Of a stretch of 64,000 nt of DNA, positions 8,132 to 15,797 are shown in pieces. The notes beneath the pieces were generated by a model. That model saw only the letters and a program-made list of their open reading frames with translations, was not told the origin of the DNA and made no database searches. Each line of letters starts with the position of its first letter. Within the stretch, counting starts at the first letter, position 1. The stretch comes from Parvibaculaceae bacterium. Lineage in GTDB: Bacteria > Pseudomonadota > Alphaproteobacteria > Parvibaculales > Parvibaculaceae. Where the stretch lies: NCBI GenBank assembly GCA_028283765.1, contig JAPWJY010000008.1, positions 1,307,001 through 1,371,000 on the forward strand. Direction: 5' to 3'. The translations under genes and the position numbers were made by a program.

Positions 8132-9244
8132 ATGAGCAAAGAGAACCCGTCACCGGACGATGGAGACGCCCCGGCTACACCCCTTCGCCGGGGCTGGACC
8201 ACGGGCGCCTGCGCCACGGCGGCGGCCAAAGCAGCCTACAGCGCGCTCCTCGGCGGCGGCGAGTTTCCCGATCCGGTGACGATCCGCCTGCCGGGCGGAC
8301 AGGAACCTGCTTTCGCGCTGGCTATTCACGGAATGGAGGGCGAGCGCGCCTTCGCGGGCATCGTCAAGGATGCGGGCGACGATCCCGATGTCACCCATGG
8401 CGCGCTGGTCGTTGTCCATGTCGGTCATGGCCCTGAAGGCGCGGGTGTGCTGTTCCGTGCGGGCGCGGGCGTCGGCACGGTCACGCGTCCGGGCCTGCCC
8501 ATCCCGCCGGGCGAGCCCGCCATCAATCCCGTGCCGCGCCGCATGATTTCGGAGGCCATCGCCGGAGTGGCGGCCCGGTTCGGCGCAAGCGGCGACGTCA
8601 TCGTCGAGGTCTCGATCGCCGATGGAGCGGAACTTGCGGGCAAGACGCTCAATCCCCGCCTTGGCATTGTCGGCGGCCTCTCGGTGCTCGGCACCACGGG
8701 CATCGTCATCCCCTTTTCCTGTTCGGCCTGGATACATTCGATCCACCGGGGCATCGATGTCGCCCGCGCCTCGGGTCTCACTCACATCGCGGGGTCTACC
8801 GGGTCCACTTCGGAGGCTGCGGTGGCGAAGCTCTATGGCCTGCCTGAAGTCGCCCTCATCGACATGGGGGACTTTGTCGGCGGGATGCTGAAATATGTCC
8901 GCGCCCATCCGGTCGAACGGGTCACCATCGCGGGCGGCTTCGCCAAGATGGTGAAGCTCGGGCAGGGTCTGCTGGATCTCCATTCGGCGCGCGGCGAGGT
9001 TGACCTGAACTGGCTGGCTGATTTGGCAGCAAGGTCCGGCGCGGATCAGACGCTGGCTGACGCCATCCGCAGCGCCAACAGCGCGCTTCATGGGTTGATG
9101 CTGTGCCGTGAAGTAGGTTTCGCCATCGGCGATCATGTCGCCCGGGCGGCACTGGTGACGGCGGCAAAAGCCGTCGCCGGTTCCGGCATCATGCTCGATG
9201 TCGTCGTCTTCGACCGCGAGGGCCAGCCGACGGGGCGGGCCTGA
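8132..9244 (+). CDS. cbiD: Cobalt-precorrin-5B (C1)-methyltransferase CbiD
   Basis: A CbiD-family enzyme (370 residues from 8132; an in-frame ATG at 8096 would add 12) that methylates C-1 of the corrin ring. The diagnostic N-terminus RRGWTTGACATAAAKAAY is present, as are NPVPRRMI, GLSVLGTTGIV and AGSTGSTSEAAV. I preferred 8132 because 8096 is only 12 bp from the divergent cobB start, leaving no room for a promoter. CbiD was first described in the anaerobic pathway, but in many aerobes it stands in for CobF, and no cobF is visible here. Its stop (9242-9244) directly abuts the last codon of the convergent cobM. Confidence 0.93.
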   Translation: MSKENPSPDDGDAPATPLRRGWTTGACATAAAKAAYSALLGGGEFPDPVTIRLPGGQEPAFALAIHGMEGERAFAGIVKDAGDDPDVTHGALVVVHVGHGPEGAGVLFRAGAGVGTVTRPGLPIPPGEPAINPVPRRMISEAIAGVAARFGASGDVIVEVSIADGAELAGKTLNPRLGIVGGLSVLGTTGIVIPFSCSAWIHSIHRGIDVARASGLTHIAGSTGSTSEAAVAKLYGLPEVALIDMGDFVGGMLKYVRAHPVERVTIAGGFAKMVKLGQGLLDLHSARGEVDLNWLADLAARSGADQTLADAIRSANSALHGLMLCREVGFAIGDHVARAALVTAAKAVAGSGIMLDVVVFDREGQPTGRA

Positions 9245-10005
9245 TTACTCGCCCCGGCCCCGGAAACGGCGCTGATAGGCCGCGTCATAGAGCGCGCTGG
9301 TGCGAAAATCCTCCGATCCCAGCGACGGCCCGACCAGAATGAGCGCGGTGCGTTCGATCGGATTGCGGGCAACCTCCTCGGCGATGGTGCCGAGCGTGGC
9401 GCGGATGATCCGCTCCTCGGGCCAGCTCACCCGGTAGAGCACGGCGACAGGGCACTCCGCGCCATAATGGGGGACAAGTTCCCGCACGATGTTGTCGAGC
9501 ACATGGATCGAGAGATGGAGCGCCAGCGTCGCGCCGGTGGCGGCGAAGCTGCGAGTTTTTCCTTTTCCGGCATGGCCGATGCCCGGCCCGAGGTACGTGT
9601 CAGCACCAGCGATTGCGCCACTTCCGGCAGTGTCAGTTCCCGGCGCAGGGCGGCGGCGGCGGCGGCGAAGGAGGGCACCCCCGGCGTCACCGTATAATCG
9701 AGACCCAGCGCATCGAGCGCGCGCAACTGCTCGCCCATCGCGCTCCAGACCGAGAGATCGCCGGAATGGAGCCGGGCCACATCCTCGCCAGCGGCGTCTG
9801 CGCGCACGAATTCGGCCACGATTTCCTCAAGGCTCAGGGGCGCGCTGTCGATGATGCGCGCGCCGGGCGGGCAATGGCCGAGGATCGCCTCATGCACCAG
9901 CGATCCGGCATAGAGGCAGACCGGCGAGCGCGCGATCAGGTCGCGGCCCCGCAATGTGATGAGGTCGGGCGCGCCGGGACCGGCGCCGATGAAATGAACG
10001 GTCAT
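9245..10005 (-). pseudogene. cobM: Precorrin-4 C11-methyltransferase CobM, frameshifted
   Basis: CobM transfers a methyl group from S-adenosylmethionine to C-11 of precorrin-4. The N-terminal three fifths are intact ([45 protein letters not shown]). After [10 protein letters not shown] the frame is lost near 9546-9552. The continuation, [20 protein letters not shown]... to LILVGPSLG and the stop at 9245, lies in another frame. The total span, 761 bp, is one base short of 254 codons, the usual CobM length, so a single net one-base loss explains it. Unrepaired translation would stop at 9427. It overlaps cobE by ATGA at its start. It may be a true mutation or an assembly error beside a run of five A. 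Confidence 0.85.
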
Positions 10006-10406
10006 GATATGATTTCCAGGCTATGGGCCAGGGCAGGAGCGGCAAGGGCACAGGAAGCATGTGCGGAACTGCGGCGTGGCCCCAGCAGCATCGCGTCGGG
10101 CCCCGCCAGCGCCAGCGCCGAGGCTTCGCAGATCGAGCCGACGCCGGCCATGGCCTGCACCGTTTCCGAATGGCTGAGGCAGCGCGGTGCGGCCTCTTTC
10201 AGCAGGGCTTCATCGGCGAAGGCAAGCGCCACGCCCAGCTCGTCTGCCGCCTGAAGAAGACCCGCCTCATGGCGCTTGCGGGTTGAACTGGCGATCAGGC
10301 CGAGGCTGGAAAGATCGAGACCGGCGAGCGCAAGCACCTCGCGGACGAGGGCGCTGATTTCCTCCGCCCCGCAGCCCTTCCGGCAGCCTATGCCAGCGAC
10401 GATCAT
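10002..10406 (-). CDS. cobE: CobE / CbiG C-terminal-domain protein
   Basis: A 134-residue protein matching the CobE/CbiG-C family, a small corrin-pathway domain. In anaerobes the CbiG fusion opens the lactone ring; in aerobes CobE is separate, and a carrier or stabilising role for pathway intermediates has been proposed. Visible features are the N-terminal [12 protein letters not shown] and the motif [15 protein letters not shown], close to the family pattern. The start at 10406 overlaps the cobL stop by ATGA, and the end overlaps the cobM start by ATGA, so cobL-cobE-cobM form a translationally coupled trio. Confidence 0.88.
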   Translation of the reverse strand: MIVAGIGCRKGCGAEEISALVREVLALAGLDLSSLGLIASSTRKRHEAGLLQAADELGVALAFADEALLKEAAPRCLSHSETVQAMAGVGSICEASALALAGPDAMLLGPRRSSAHASCALAAPALAHSLEIIS

Positions 10407-11608
10407 GGTTTCACCGCCTGCCACTGGGTCACCGTCATGGCGGGGCGGAAGCCGTGCAGCGTGCCGATCTTGTCCAGCCGCTCGATGGAAATGCGTGTCA
10501 GCGTGCCGCCGAAGCGCTGCATTGCCTGCGTCAGCGCGGCGTCGGTTTCAATCGTCACGCTGTTCGCCACGATCCGCCCGCCGGGCCGCAGCGCCATCCA
10601 CGCGCCCCCGATCACGCCATTGCCCGTCGTGCCGCCGCCGATGAAGATGGCGTCCGGCGTGGGCAATCCGTCGAAAGCTTCAGGGGCCTTGCCAGTGCGC
10701 ACGTCGAGATGCGGCACGCCGAGGCTGACGGCATTGCGCGCGGCGCGGGCGGCGCGTTCAGCTTTCGGCTCGATGGCAATGGCGCGGTTACGGCTATCGC
10801 GCAACAGCCATTCGATGGAAATGGAGCCTGAGCCCCCGCCAATGTCCCAGAGCAGTTCGCCCACGCGCGGAGCCAGCGCCGAAAGGGTGACGGCGCGGAT
10901 TTCGCGCTTGGTGATCTGGCCGTCATGCTCGAACATATCATCGTCGAGACCGCTGGCGAGCGGAATGATCCGGGCATCGGGTCCGGCCACAACTTCCAGC
11001 GCCAGCATGTTGAGTGGACCGGCATCGGTGATGTCGAAATCGTCCGCCGTCATGCTTCTCAGCCGCTCATCGGGGCCTCCGAGCGCCTCCAGAACATGAA
11101 TGCGCGTGGGACCGAAGCCATGCTGGCGCAGATAGGCCGCGACCTTGCCCGGGGTCGTCGCGTCGGCGCTGAGCGCGAAAATTCTTGTCCCCGGTTGCAG
11201 CAGCGGAGCCAGCGGCTCGATCGGCCGCCCGCAGAAGGAGATCGTGCGGACCGCCTGCAAGGCCCAGCCGAGCCTTGCCGCCGCGAGGGAGAAAGCGGAA
11301 GGAGCCGGGATCACCAGCATGTCATCGGCGGGGACATGAGCGGCGATCAGGCTGCCAATGCCGTAGCAGAACGGATCGCCGGAGGCGAGCACCACCGTGG
11401 GCGTGCCCGCCCGCGCCCTGAGGCCGTTGAGGGCGTCCGTCATCGGGCTCGGCCAGGCCAGCGCCTCGCCCTTGATGAGCGTGCCTGCAAGCGCGATATG
11501 GCGCGCGCCGCCAATCACCTGCGACGCGCCGGAAATGAGCGCGCGGGCAGCGGGGGAGAGCCCCTCTATGCCATCCTCGCCGATGCCTATGATGGAAAGC
11601 CAGCGCAT
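10403..11608 (-). CDS. cobL: Precorrin-6Y C5,15-methyltransferase (decarboxylating) CobL
   Basis: A 401-residue two-domain enzyme that methylates C-5 and C-15 and decarboxylates the acetate chain at C-12. The N-terminal tetrapyrrole methylase (CbiE-like) domain begins WLSIIGIGEDGIEGL and has VVLASGDPFCYGIG. The C-terminal Rossmann methyltransferase (CbiT-like) domain shows LLWDIGGGSGSISIEWL and DAIFIGGGT. The start at 11608 places the first strand at the N-terminus; the open frame further upstream is not coding. It heads cobL-cobE-cobM and is divergent from cobK with about 49 bp between starts. Confidence 0.95.
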   Translation of the reverse strand: MRWLSIIGIGEDGIEGLSPAARALISGASQVIGGARHIALAGTLIKGEALAWPSPMTDALNGLRARAGTPTVVLASGDPFCYGIGSLIAAHVPADDMLVIPAPSAFSLAAARLGWALQAVRTISFCGRPIEPLAPLLQPGTRIFALSADATTPGKVAAYLRQHGFGPTRIHVLEALGGPDERLRSMTADDFDITDAGPLNMLALEVVAGPDARIIPLASGLDDDMFEHDGQITKREIRAVTLSALAPRVGELLWDIGGGSGSISIEWLLRDSRNRAIAIEPKAERAARAARNAVSLGVPHLDVRTGKAPEAFDGLPTPDAIFIGGGTTGNGVIGGAWMALRPGGRIVANSVTIETDAALTQAMQRFGGTLTRISIERLDKIGTLHGFRPAMTVTQWQAVKP

Positions 11609-11657
11609 GTTATGCCGGACCTCCACAAGCGGCCGGATCCCTGTAGGTGACAAGACC

Positions 11658-12434
11658 ATGAGCCTCAACATACTCATTCTCGGCGGCACCACGGAAGCCT
11701 CGGCACTGGCCCGCGCGCTCAAGGACGACGTAAGGTTCGCGCCCATGCTCTCGCTCGCGGGCGTCACGAAATCCCCGGTTCTGCCGCCCATTCCCCATCG
11801 TATCGGCGGTTTTGGCGGCATCGAGGGGCTTGCGGACCATCTTCGCCGTGAAAAGATTGCTCTGATGGTCGACGCCACCCACCCCTTTGCCGCCCGCATG
11901 TCGTTCAATGCCGCCGGGGCCGCCGCTCTTGCGAACGTCCCGCTCCTCGCCGTCGCGCGCGCGCCATGGCTGCCTGTTGCCGGGGATCAATGGATCATGA
12001 CGCCCGGCATGGAAAGCGCAGCCGATGCCCTCGGCGATGTGCCGAAGCGGGTGTTCCTCACCATCGGCCAGAAGGATCTGGCTCCATTCAGGCGGGCAAG
12101 GCAGCATCATTATCTGCTGCGCAGCGTCGATGCGCCGGAAGCGGATCATCTGCCGCCTTCCGTCACGCTGATCAGCGCGCGCGGCCCCTTCGCCGAGGCG
12201 GACGAGCGGGTGCTGCTGGCCGGACATCGCATCGATGTGATCGTGACCAAGAATTCCGGCGGCACGGCGACCATGGCCAAGCTCGCCGCCGCCCGCGCCC
12301 TGTCGCTGCCCGTCGTCATGGTGGAGCGGCCCGCGCGCCCGCAGGGCGTCGAGACGGTCGGGACGGCGGACGAGGCCATGGCATGGCTGGCGCGGCATCA
12401 CGGGGCCTATCTCTCGGCCCGGCGCGGCGTGTAG
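11658..12434 (+). CDS. cobK: Precorrin-6A reductase CobK
   Basis: A 258-residue NADPH-dependent reductase of the macrocycle of precorrin-6A, giving precorrin-6B. The start at 11658, after AGGTGACAAGACC, gives the nucleotide-binding N-terminus LNILILGGTTEASALA. Other family marks are VDATHPFAARMS, the TIGQKDL segment and VTKNSGGTATMAKL near the C-terminus. It is the only plus-strand gene between cobL and cobJ. Its last 28 bp overlap the 3' end of cobJ on the opposite strand. Confidence 0.94.
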   Translation: MSLNILILGGTTEASALARALKDDVRFAPMLSLAGVTKSPVLPPIPHRIGGFGGIEGLADHLRREKIALMVDATHPFAARMSFNAAGAAALANVPLLAVARAPWLPVAGDQWIMTPGMESAADALGDVPKRVFLTIGQKDLAPFRRARQHHYLLRSVDAPEADHLPPSVTLISARGPFAEADERVLLAGHRIDVIVTKNSGGTATMAKLAAARALSLPVVMVERPARPQGVETVGTADEAMAWLARHHGAYLSARRGV

Positions 12435-13177
12435 AGCCATTGCGCGCCGCCGGGACGTTCGATGGCGCGGGTGGCGCTGGAGCCGATCATCACCAGCGTG
12501 CGCATGTCGGCCCGTTCCGGGTCCGCATCCTTCAGCGGCTCGATGACGATATTTTCATCCGCGCGGCTGACCGCGGTGGCGAACACCACCGGCGTTTCCG
12601 GCGATTTCACCTCGCGCAGAATGTCGAACGCCGCCCCCAGTTGCCAGGGACGCGCCTTCGAGATCGGGTTGTAGAGCGAAATCACGAAATCGGCCTCGGC
12701 GGCCTTGCGCAGGCGATGGGTGATAAGGTCCCAGGGCTTGAGGTTGTCCGAGAGCGAAATGGCGCAGAAATCATGGCCGAGCGGCGCGCCGAGCCGTGCC
12801 GCCACGGCGAACATGGCGGAAATGCCGGGCAGCACCTCCACATCGAGCGCGCGCCATTCGTCCGGCCCTGTCTCGATGGCCTCGAAAATGGCGCTTGCCA
12901 TGGCGAACACGCCCGCGTCGCCGGATGAGACGACGCAGACCCTGCGGCCCTGCTGCGCCAGTTCAAGGGCGTTGCGGGCGCGGGCGATTTCCTCGCGATT
13001 GTCCGAGGCGTGGCGGTTCTGGTCGGCGCGCAGCGGCACCCGGGCCACATAGGTCTGATAGCCGATGATGTCGCTCGCCTGCGCCACGATTTCGGCGACC
13101 TGCGGCGTCATCAGCATTGGATCGCCGGGGCCGAGACCCACGACATGAAGTTTTCCGGTCAGCGGTTTTCCTGTCAT
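12407..13177 (-). CDS. cobJ: Precorrin-3B C17-methyltransferase CobJ
   Basis: A 256-residue S-adenosylmethionine-dependent methylase that contracts the macrocycle while methylating C-17. The tetrapyrrole methylase fold is visible as LHVVGLGPGDPMLMTPQ at the N-terminus, VCVVSSGDAGVFAMA (about residues 80-95), VEVLPGISAMFAVAARLGAPLGHDFCAISLSD and FVISLYNPISKARPWQ. It is the last gene of the riboswitch-led minus-strand operon and overlaps cobI by ATGA. The 3' end overlaps the convergent cobK by 28 bp, so the two mRNAs would be complementary there. Confidence 0.95.
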   Translation of the reverse strand: MTGKPLTGKLHVVGLGPGDPMLMTPQVAEIVAQASDIIGYQTYVARVPLRADQNRHASDNREEIARARNALELAQQGRRVCVVSSGDAGVFAMASAIFEAIETGPDEWRALDVEVLPGISAMFAVAARLGAPLGHDFCAISLSDNLKPWDLITHRLRKAAEADFVISLYNPISKARPWQLGAAFDILREVKSPETPVVFATAVSRADENIVIEPLKDADPERADMRTLVMIGSSATRAIERPGGAQWLYTPRRAER

Positions 13178-13902
13178 CTGGGCCTCTGCCTTCCGGGAAC
13201 GAGCACGATGGAGAAATAGGGGGCCGGCTCATCGCGCTTGTCGGCCAGCCGCTCGATATGCTGGTCGTCCATGGTGCCGCGCTCGACATAGAGCGCGCGC
13301 TCCATCAGCCCGGCGCGGGCGAGCGCCCGGCGTATCTTGGGCAGGTTGCGCCCGACCTTCATGATCACGGCGGCGTCGCACTGGGCAAGGCGCAGGGCAA
13401 GGCCATCCTCGTCCAGCGTGCCGGGCAGCACGCTCAGCACATCGTCGCCGTGGGTCATGGGCGCGCCCGCGCTCGTCCAGCATCCGGCCATGCCGGTAAC
13501 ACCGGGGATAACTTCGTGCGTATAATGATCTTTCAGCCGGTCGAACAGATACATGAACGAGCCGTAGAAGAACGGATCGCCCTCGCACAGCACCGCCACG
13601 TCGCGGCCTTCATCGAGATGCGCCGCAAGATCGCGCGCGCAAGCCTCGTAGAACACGCCCATGTCGGCCAGATAGGCCGGATCGGCGACGGAAATTTCCG
13701 TGGTGAAAGGATATTCGAGCCGCAGTTCCAGCACTTCGGCATGGAGCCTGCCCTCGACGATGCGCCGGGCATGGCCGGTGCGGCCTTTTTTCGCGAAAAA
13801 GGCGATGACGGGCGCCGCCGCGATCAGGCGTGCGGCCTTCAGGGTCATCAGTTCGGGATCGCCGGGGCCGATGCCGACGCCATAAAGGGTGCCCTTGCTC
13901 AT
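13174..13902 (-). CDS. cobI: Precorrin-2 C20-methyltransferase CobI
   Basis: A 242-residue methylase that commits precorrin-2 to corrin synthesis by methylating C-20. Motifs: LYGVGIGPGDPELMTLKAAR at the N-terminus, VAVLCEGDPFFYGSFMYL, the VIPGVTGMAGCW segment and VGRNLPKIRRAL. It lies in the operon as cobH-cobI-cobJ with ATGA overlaps on both sides. Length and motif set are ordinary. Confidence 0.95.
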   Translation of the reverse strand: MSKGTLYGVGIGPGDPELMTLKAARLIAAAPVIAFFAKKGRTGHARRIVEGRLHAEVLELRLEYPFTTEISVADPAYLADMGVFYEACARDLAAHLDEGRDVAVLCEGDPFFYGSFMYLFDRLKDHYTHEVIPGVTGMAGCWTSAGAPMTHGDDVLSVLPGTLDEDGLALRLAQCDAAVIMKVGRNLPKIRRALARAGLMERALYVERGTMDDQHIERLADKRDEPAPYFSIVLVPGRQRPR

Positions 13903-14531
13903 TCGGCCTCGCTTGCGAGCGCGTTGACGGCGGCGACCGCCATGGCGCTGCCGCCCTTGCGGCCCCTGACGATCAGGAAGGGAATGTCGGTGCGCGCCGC
14001 CAGCGCCTCCTTTGATTCCGCCGCGCCGACGAAGCCGACCGGCAGGCCGATGATGGCGGCGGGCCGGGGCGCGCCCGCATCGATCAGTTCCAGCAGATGG
14101 AAGAGCGCCGTCGGGGCATTGCCGATGGCGACGAGAGCGCCCTCAAGCCTGTCGCCCCACAGGTCCAGCGCGGCGGCGGAGCGCGTATTGCCGATGGCGC
14201 GGGCAAGCTCCGGCACCTGCGGCGCGTCGAGCAGGCAGATGATCTCGTTGCTGGCAGGGAGCCTTGGCCGGGTAATGCCGTTCGACACCATCTTCGCGTC
14301 GCACAGCACGGGCCTCCCCGCCAGCAGCGCGCCTCGCGCCGCGCTGGTGAAATCCGGCGAGAACTGGATCTCGGAAACAATATCGACCATCCCGCAGGCA
14401 TGGACGATGCGCACCGCCACCCGCGCCTCGTCGGGCGTGAAGCGCGACAGGTCCGTTTCGGCGCGAATGGTGGCAAAGGACTGGCGGTAGATCGCCGCGC
14501 CGTCGCGGATATAGTCGTATCGGGACGTCAT
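13899..14531 (-). CDS. cobH: Precorrin-8X methylmutase CobH
   Basis: A 210-residue isomerase moving the methyl group from C-11 to C-12 to give hydrogenobyrinate. The N-terminus YDYIRDGAAIYRQSFATIRAE and the motif RIVHACGM are family signatures; His44 in the latter corresponds to the catalytic histidine of CobH. Later segments include GLPVGFVGAAESKEAL and VRGRKGGSAMAVAAVNAL. It overlaps the end of the frameshifted cobG by ATGA, so its translation may suffer if ribosomes leave cobG early. Confidence 0.94.
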   Translation of the reverse strand: MTSRYDYIRDGAAIYRQSFATIRAETDLSRFTPDEARVAVRIVHACGMVDIVSEIQFSPDFTSAARGALLAGRPVLCDAKMVSNGITRPRLPASNEIICLLDAPQVPELARAIGNTRSAAALDLWGDRLEGALVAIGNAPTALFHLLELIDAGAPRPAAIIGLPVGFVGAAESKEALAARTDIPFLIVRGRKGGSAMAVAAVNALASEAE

Positions 14532-15797
14532 CGTTTCTTCTGCATGGTGGGAGAGGCAAGGAACTGGCTCGCCTCCCGGATCGTCAGGCCCCGGAGCCGG
14601 GGTGTCGCGTCCGCGCGGCCATCAAGCACGATGTCATAGCCATCGGGCTGGCCGACGAAGGTGACCGGAGCGGCGCGCGGGTGCGCGCACCCTTTGGCAC
14701 AACCCGCGATATGGAGCAAGGCGGGAAGCGGCAGATCGCTCGCGGCGAGGAAGGCCGCATCCGTCCTTGTGGCCGCTGCCGCGCTCGTGCAGGCGGGGCT
14801 CCCCGGGCAGGTGGTGATGGCGAGCCGGCGGTCTGAAGCATCGGTGATGAAGCCCAGTTCCTGCCCGAGGCGGGCCAGTTCCGCCATCTCTTGCAGCGTA
14901 ACATTCACGATCATCAGGCTGCGCCAGGGCGTCAGGCGCAGCGTGCCGTCGCCGAAACGTTCCGCAAGGGCCGCCGCCCCGGCGAAGGCCCCGGTTTCCA
15001 TCTGCCCGAACGGCAGCGTCAGCGTGAAACAGCCTCTGTCCCCGCCGGGAAAGGGAAGAGCGCCAATGGGCGCGGCCTGCGCTGTGATTTGGGGGGTGGA
15101 AGGGAGCGCCGGCCAGGCCCGCTTTCGCGAACAGGGCCGCCGCGCCCACTTCCTTCACCAGCGCCTTCATCCGGCGCGGCGGCTCCCGGCATTCGGCGCG
15201 CAAGGCCATAAACGCCAGTGCCAGCGCGCGCCCGGTGTCCGCGATCTCATCAGGGGTGACGGGGAGGGCATGGCCGCCCGCGACCGCCATCAGCGCGCCA
15301 CCCTGCACCCGGAAGGCGATGTCGCCTTCCATGTCGCCAAGGCCCAGTATTCCGCCTGCATCGACCAGAAAGCCGAATTTCGCGGGCAGGGCATGGAGCG
15401 CGGGGGTATCGGCCAGCATCCGTTCAAGGCTGAGGGCGGCTGCTTCGGCATCGAACAGGGCGGCGGGATCGTCGCGCCCAAGCGGCGACAGAGTGATGTT
15501 GCGGATCTGTTCAAGAGCGGGATCGGGGGCAGCAAGCCCCATGGCGAGAACAAGTTTGGCGAAAGGCTCGACGCCCCCGGCTTTCAGTCCCCGAATTTGC
15601 AGATTGCCGCGATTGGTGATGTCGAGAAGCCCGTTGCCATGGCATTGGGCCCCCTCCGCGATGGCGCGGACCTGACCGGCCGTGAGACGCCCGCCGCGCG
15701 GCTTGACCCGCACGATCAGCCCGTCGCCCGATTCCATCGGCGTCAGCAGGCCCGGGCACCAGCCCTTGACCGTAATATCTGTCCGGGGCGCGCTCAT
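14528..15797 (-). pseudogene. cobG: Precorrin-3B synthase CobG, frameshifted
   Basis: CobG is the iron-sulfur and iron-dependent monooxygenase of the aerobic pathway, related to nitrite/sulfite reductases. The N-terminal frame (VKGWCPGLLTPMESGDGLIVRVKP; ITNRGNLQIRGL) is sound to about residue 235. It then shifts at a run of six G on the plus strand (15091-15096). The rest continues in another frame: LPFPGGDRGCFTLTLPFG, LRLTPWRSL, ITTCPGSPACTSAAA and the cysteine pair in HIAGCAKGCAHP. With one base removed from the run, the gene would have 423 codons, a normal length. Unrepaired translation would end at 14634. The homopolymer makes sequencing error, phase variation and real decay all plausible. 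Confidence 0.87.
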
